Assembly: GCA_944390005.1 (NCBI GenBank)
Contig: CALXOJ010000004.1
Span: 62,001-126,000 of the forward strand
From: an uncultured Spirochaetota bacterium
GTDB taxonomy: Bacteria > Spirochaetota > Spirochaetia > JAFGXN01
Direction of reading: 5' to 3'
Length of the DNA: 64,000 nucleotides
Below are positions 62,778 through 64,000 of this stretch, one piece after another. The notes under the pieces are model-generated. The model was not told where the DNA came from. It did not search any database and was given only the letters and a program-made list of their open reading frames with translations. Every line of letters begins with the position of its first letter. The first letter of the stretch is position 1. The translations under genes were made by a program, and so were the position numbers.

Positions 62778-64000
62778 GTGTCCTTGTTTGAAAAAATTCC
62801 CGATTCCGTTTATCGATTTGCCGCCCGTTTCGAATCCGCCGGATTTGAATGTTACCCTGTCGGCGGCTGCGTTCGCGATTTGTTGTCGGGGAAAAATCCG
62901 GCTGATTACGATTTTGCTGTCAGTTCACCTCCGGAACTCACCTGCAAACTCTTCCGCCGTGTGATTCCGACCGGCATCAAACACGGAACGGTAACTGTTT
63001 TGTTTGAAGGATTTTCGTTTGAAGCGACCACATTCAGAACCGAAAACGGTTACAGCGACAGTCGGCGCCCCGATTCCGTTTCATTTACCGGCTCTCTCGC
63101 CGAAGACTTGAAACGGCGCGATTTTACCGTCAACGCTTTGGCTCTCGATCTGAAAAACCAAAAGATCATCGATCTCTTTGACGGCTGCGGCGATTTAAAG
63201 CGAAAACTCATCCGCTGTATCGGTTCTCCGCAGGAACGGTTTGAAGAAGATGCGCTGCGGTTGTTAAGAGCCGTTCGCTTTGCTTCCTGTCTCGGTTTTG
63301 AAATCGATCATCCAACATTCGAAGCAATAGTGAAAGCAGCTCCCTCCGTGAAAAAAATTTCTGCGGAACGAATTCGCGATGAATTGACAAAGATCATGAA
63401 ATCTTCAAAGCCGTCTATCGGATGGGAGTTGATGCGCCGCTCCGGACTGATAACAGCCGTTCTTCCCGAACTGCTGCCATGCATCGGATTTCAGGAAACG
63501 GAAAACCGCCGCCGCGACCTTTACACCCGTCTGATCGAAACCTGCGATGCCCTTCCGCCGGAAAAACCGCTGCTTCGTTGGGCAGCCCTGCTGAATAATA
63601 TCGGAAAAACGAAATCGCTCGCCGAAAAAGACAATCGGCAGTCAGACAACGACTATGGGAAAATTTCTGCCGAAATCGCCGGTGCCGTCATGCGCCGGCT
63701 GAAATTTTCGAATGAGCAAACGCAAACTGTCCGTTTGCTCATCAAAACCGGTACCATTCGTTACGACTCGTCTTGGAGTGACGGCGCTATCCGCCGTTTT
63801 GCGGCTGCCGTTCCCGAAAATCTGTGGGATGATTGGTTCACATTGCGGAGAGCTGAAGCTCTTACGGAGGAGTCCCGAACAACACTGCTGCTTCTTGACG
63901 AATTCCGCGAACGTTTTCGAAAATGCGCGATGGAAAATCCCGCTCTCTCATTAAAAGATTTGGCAATTAACGGAGCCGATTTGCTCGCTGCCGGATTTCC
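62778..64000 (+). CDS. cca: CCA-adding tRNA nucleotidyltransferase, 3'-truncated by window end
   Basis: This enzyme adds or repairs the 3' CCA of tRNAs, needed here because the tRNA-Gly in the window does not encode it. The frame runs open from GTG 62778 to the last base (407 codons). The class II polymerase-beta head is clear: YPVGGCVRDLLSGKNPADYDFAV with the two catalytic Asp, then AEDLKRRDFTVNALAL and RFEEDALRLLRAVRFAS. A middle HD-like region follows, and LKDLAINGADLLAAG is the known C-terminal motif. The longest runs are abridged in my reading. A TTG at 62784 is an alternative start. Confidence 0.94.
   Translation, partial: MSLFEKIPDSVYRFAARFESAGFECYPVGGCVRDLLSGKNPADYDFAVSSPPELTCKLFRRVIPTGIKHGTVTVLFEGFSFEATTFRTENGYSDSRRPDSVSFTGSLAEDLKRRDFTVNALALDLKNQKIIDLFDGCGDLKRKLIRCIGSPQERFEEDALRLLRAVRFASCLGFEIDHPTFEAIVKAAPSVKKISAERIRDELTKIMKSSKPSIGWELMRRSGLITAVLPELLPCIGFQETENRRRDLYTRLIETCDALPPEKPLLRWAALLNNIGKTKSLAEKDNRQSDNDYGKISAEIAGAVMRRLKFSNEQTQTVRLLIKTGTIRYDSSWSDGAIRRFAAAVPENLWDDWFTLRRAEALTEESRTTLLLLDEFRERFRKCAMENPALSLKDLAINGADLLAAGF

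Noticed and set aside
1-64000. CRISPR array, intact insertion sequence, rRNA operon or replication origin
   Set aside because: No regularly spaced direct repeats, transposase frames with terminal repeats, rRNA sequence or DnaA-box cluster was found on reading both strands.

Overview
The window looks like chromosomal DNA of a spirochaete close to Treponema (order Spirochaetales). The reasons are the gene order mltG-dnaG-rpoD-zinc-ribbon gene-TPR gene-mreB-mreC-mreD-mrdA-rodA, which I recall from Treponema pallidum; a roughly 900-residue protein with GreA only at its C-terminus; several lipoproteins with the loose spirochaetal lipobox; pyruvate phosphate dikinase; and a second short sigma-70 gene next to groES. 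Base composition is moderate (low-to-mid 40s % GC by eye). No taxonomic search was possible.

Layout. 1-16143 (+): an OmpA-like protein cut by the window edge, mltG, dnaG, rpoD, a C4 zinc-ribbon coiled-coil protein, the RNase P RNA, and the rod-shape cluster (TPR protein, mreBCD, mrdA, rodA), ending with a fused radical SAM/DUF2344 protein and a two-way terminator. 16184-19855 (-): the GreA-like giant and a TPR protein. 19943-29187 (+): rpe, a membrane TPR protein, recA, scpA, scpB, an rRNA pseudouridine synthase, cmk, rpsA, a TPR protein, a lipoprotein and a small membrane protein. 29188-30882 is gene debris with a decayed parA. Then come mazG, tRNA-Gly(TCC), mutS2 and rsgA; a + strand operon of pentapeptide protein, degenerate MBL-fold protein and caspase-like lipoprotein (35199-37380); and on the - strand uvrB, an HtrA protease, comM and a CYTH-RNase HI fusion. 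43686-46570 is a small phage-like remnant islet holding a frameshifted rtcB, an integrase fragment, a phage-type gene pair and a probable small RNA. After that: a second HtrA, phosphohexomutase, citrate synthase, trmB and ppdK (one - operon from a strong promoter), a lipoprotein, a second sigma-70 factor, groES, a JAMM-DinG helicase fusion, a TRIC-type membrane protein, aroH, an SPFH-like membrane protein, thiamine pyrophosphokinase and cca (cut by the window end).

How it works together. Most of the window is housekeeping: replication priming, transcription, cell-wall elongation, DNA repair, chromosome condensation and translation. Genes are tightly packed, often with ATGA, GTGA or TTGA overlaps, so most transcripts must be polycistronic. 

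What stands out. Seven transcription units have a -10 box (five with a TTG- or CTG-type -35 box at 17 bp, two with a poor -35) ending 5-7 bases before the start codon and no clear Shine-Dalgarno site, which predicts leaderless mRNAs. Other points of interest are the CYTH-RNase HI and JAMM-DinG fusions, the caspase operon, a promoter-terminator unit predicting a ~60-nt RNA in the islet, a 24-bp perfect palindrome at a domain junction inside the radical SAM gene, and a one-base frameshift in rtcB. I saw no CRISPR array, no intact insertion sequence and no rRNA operon.
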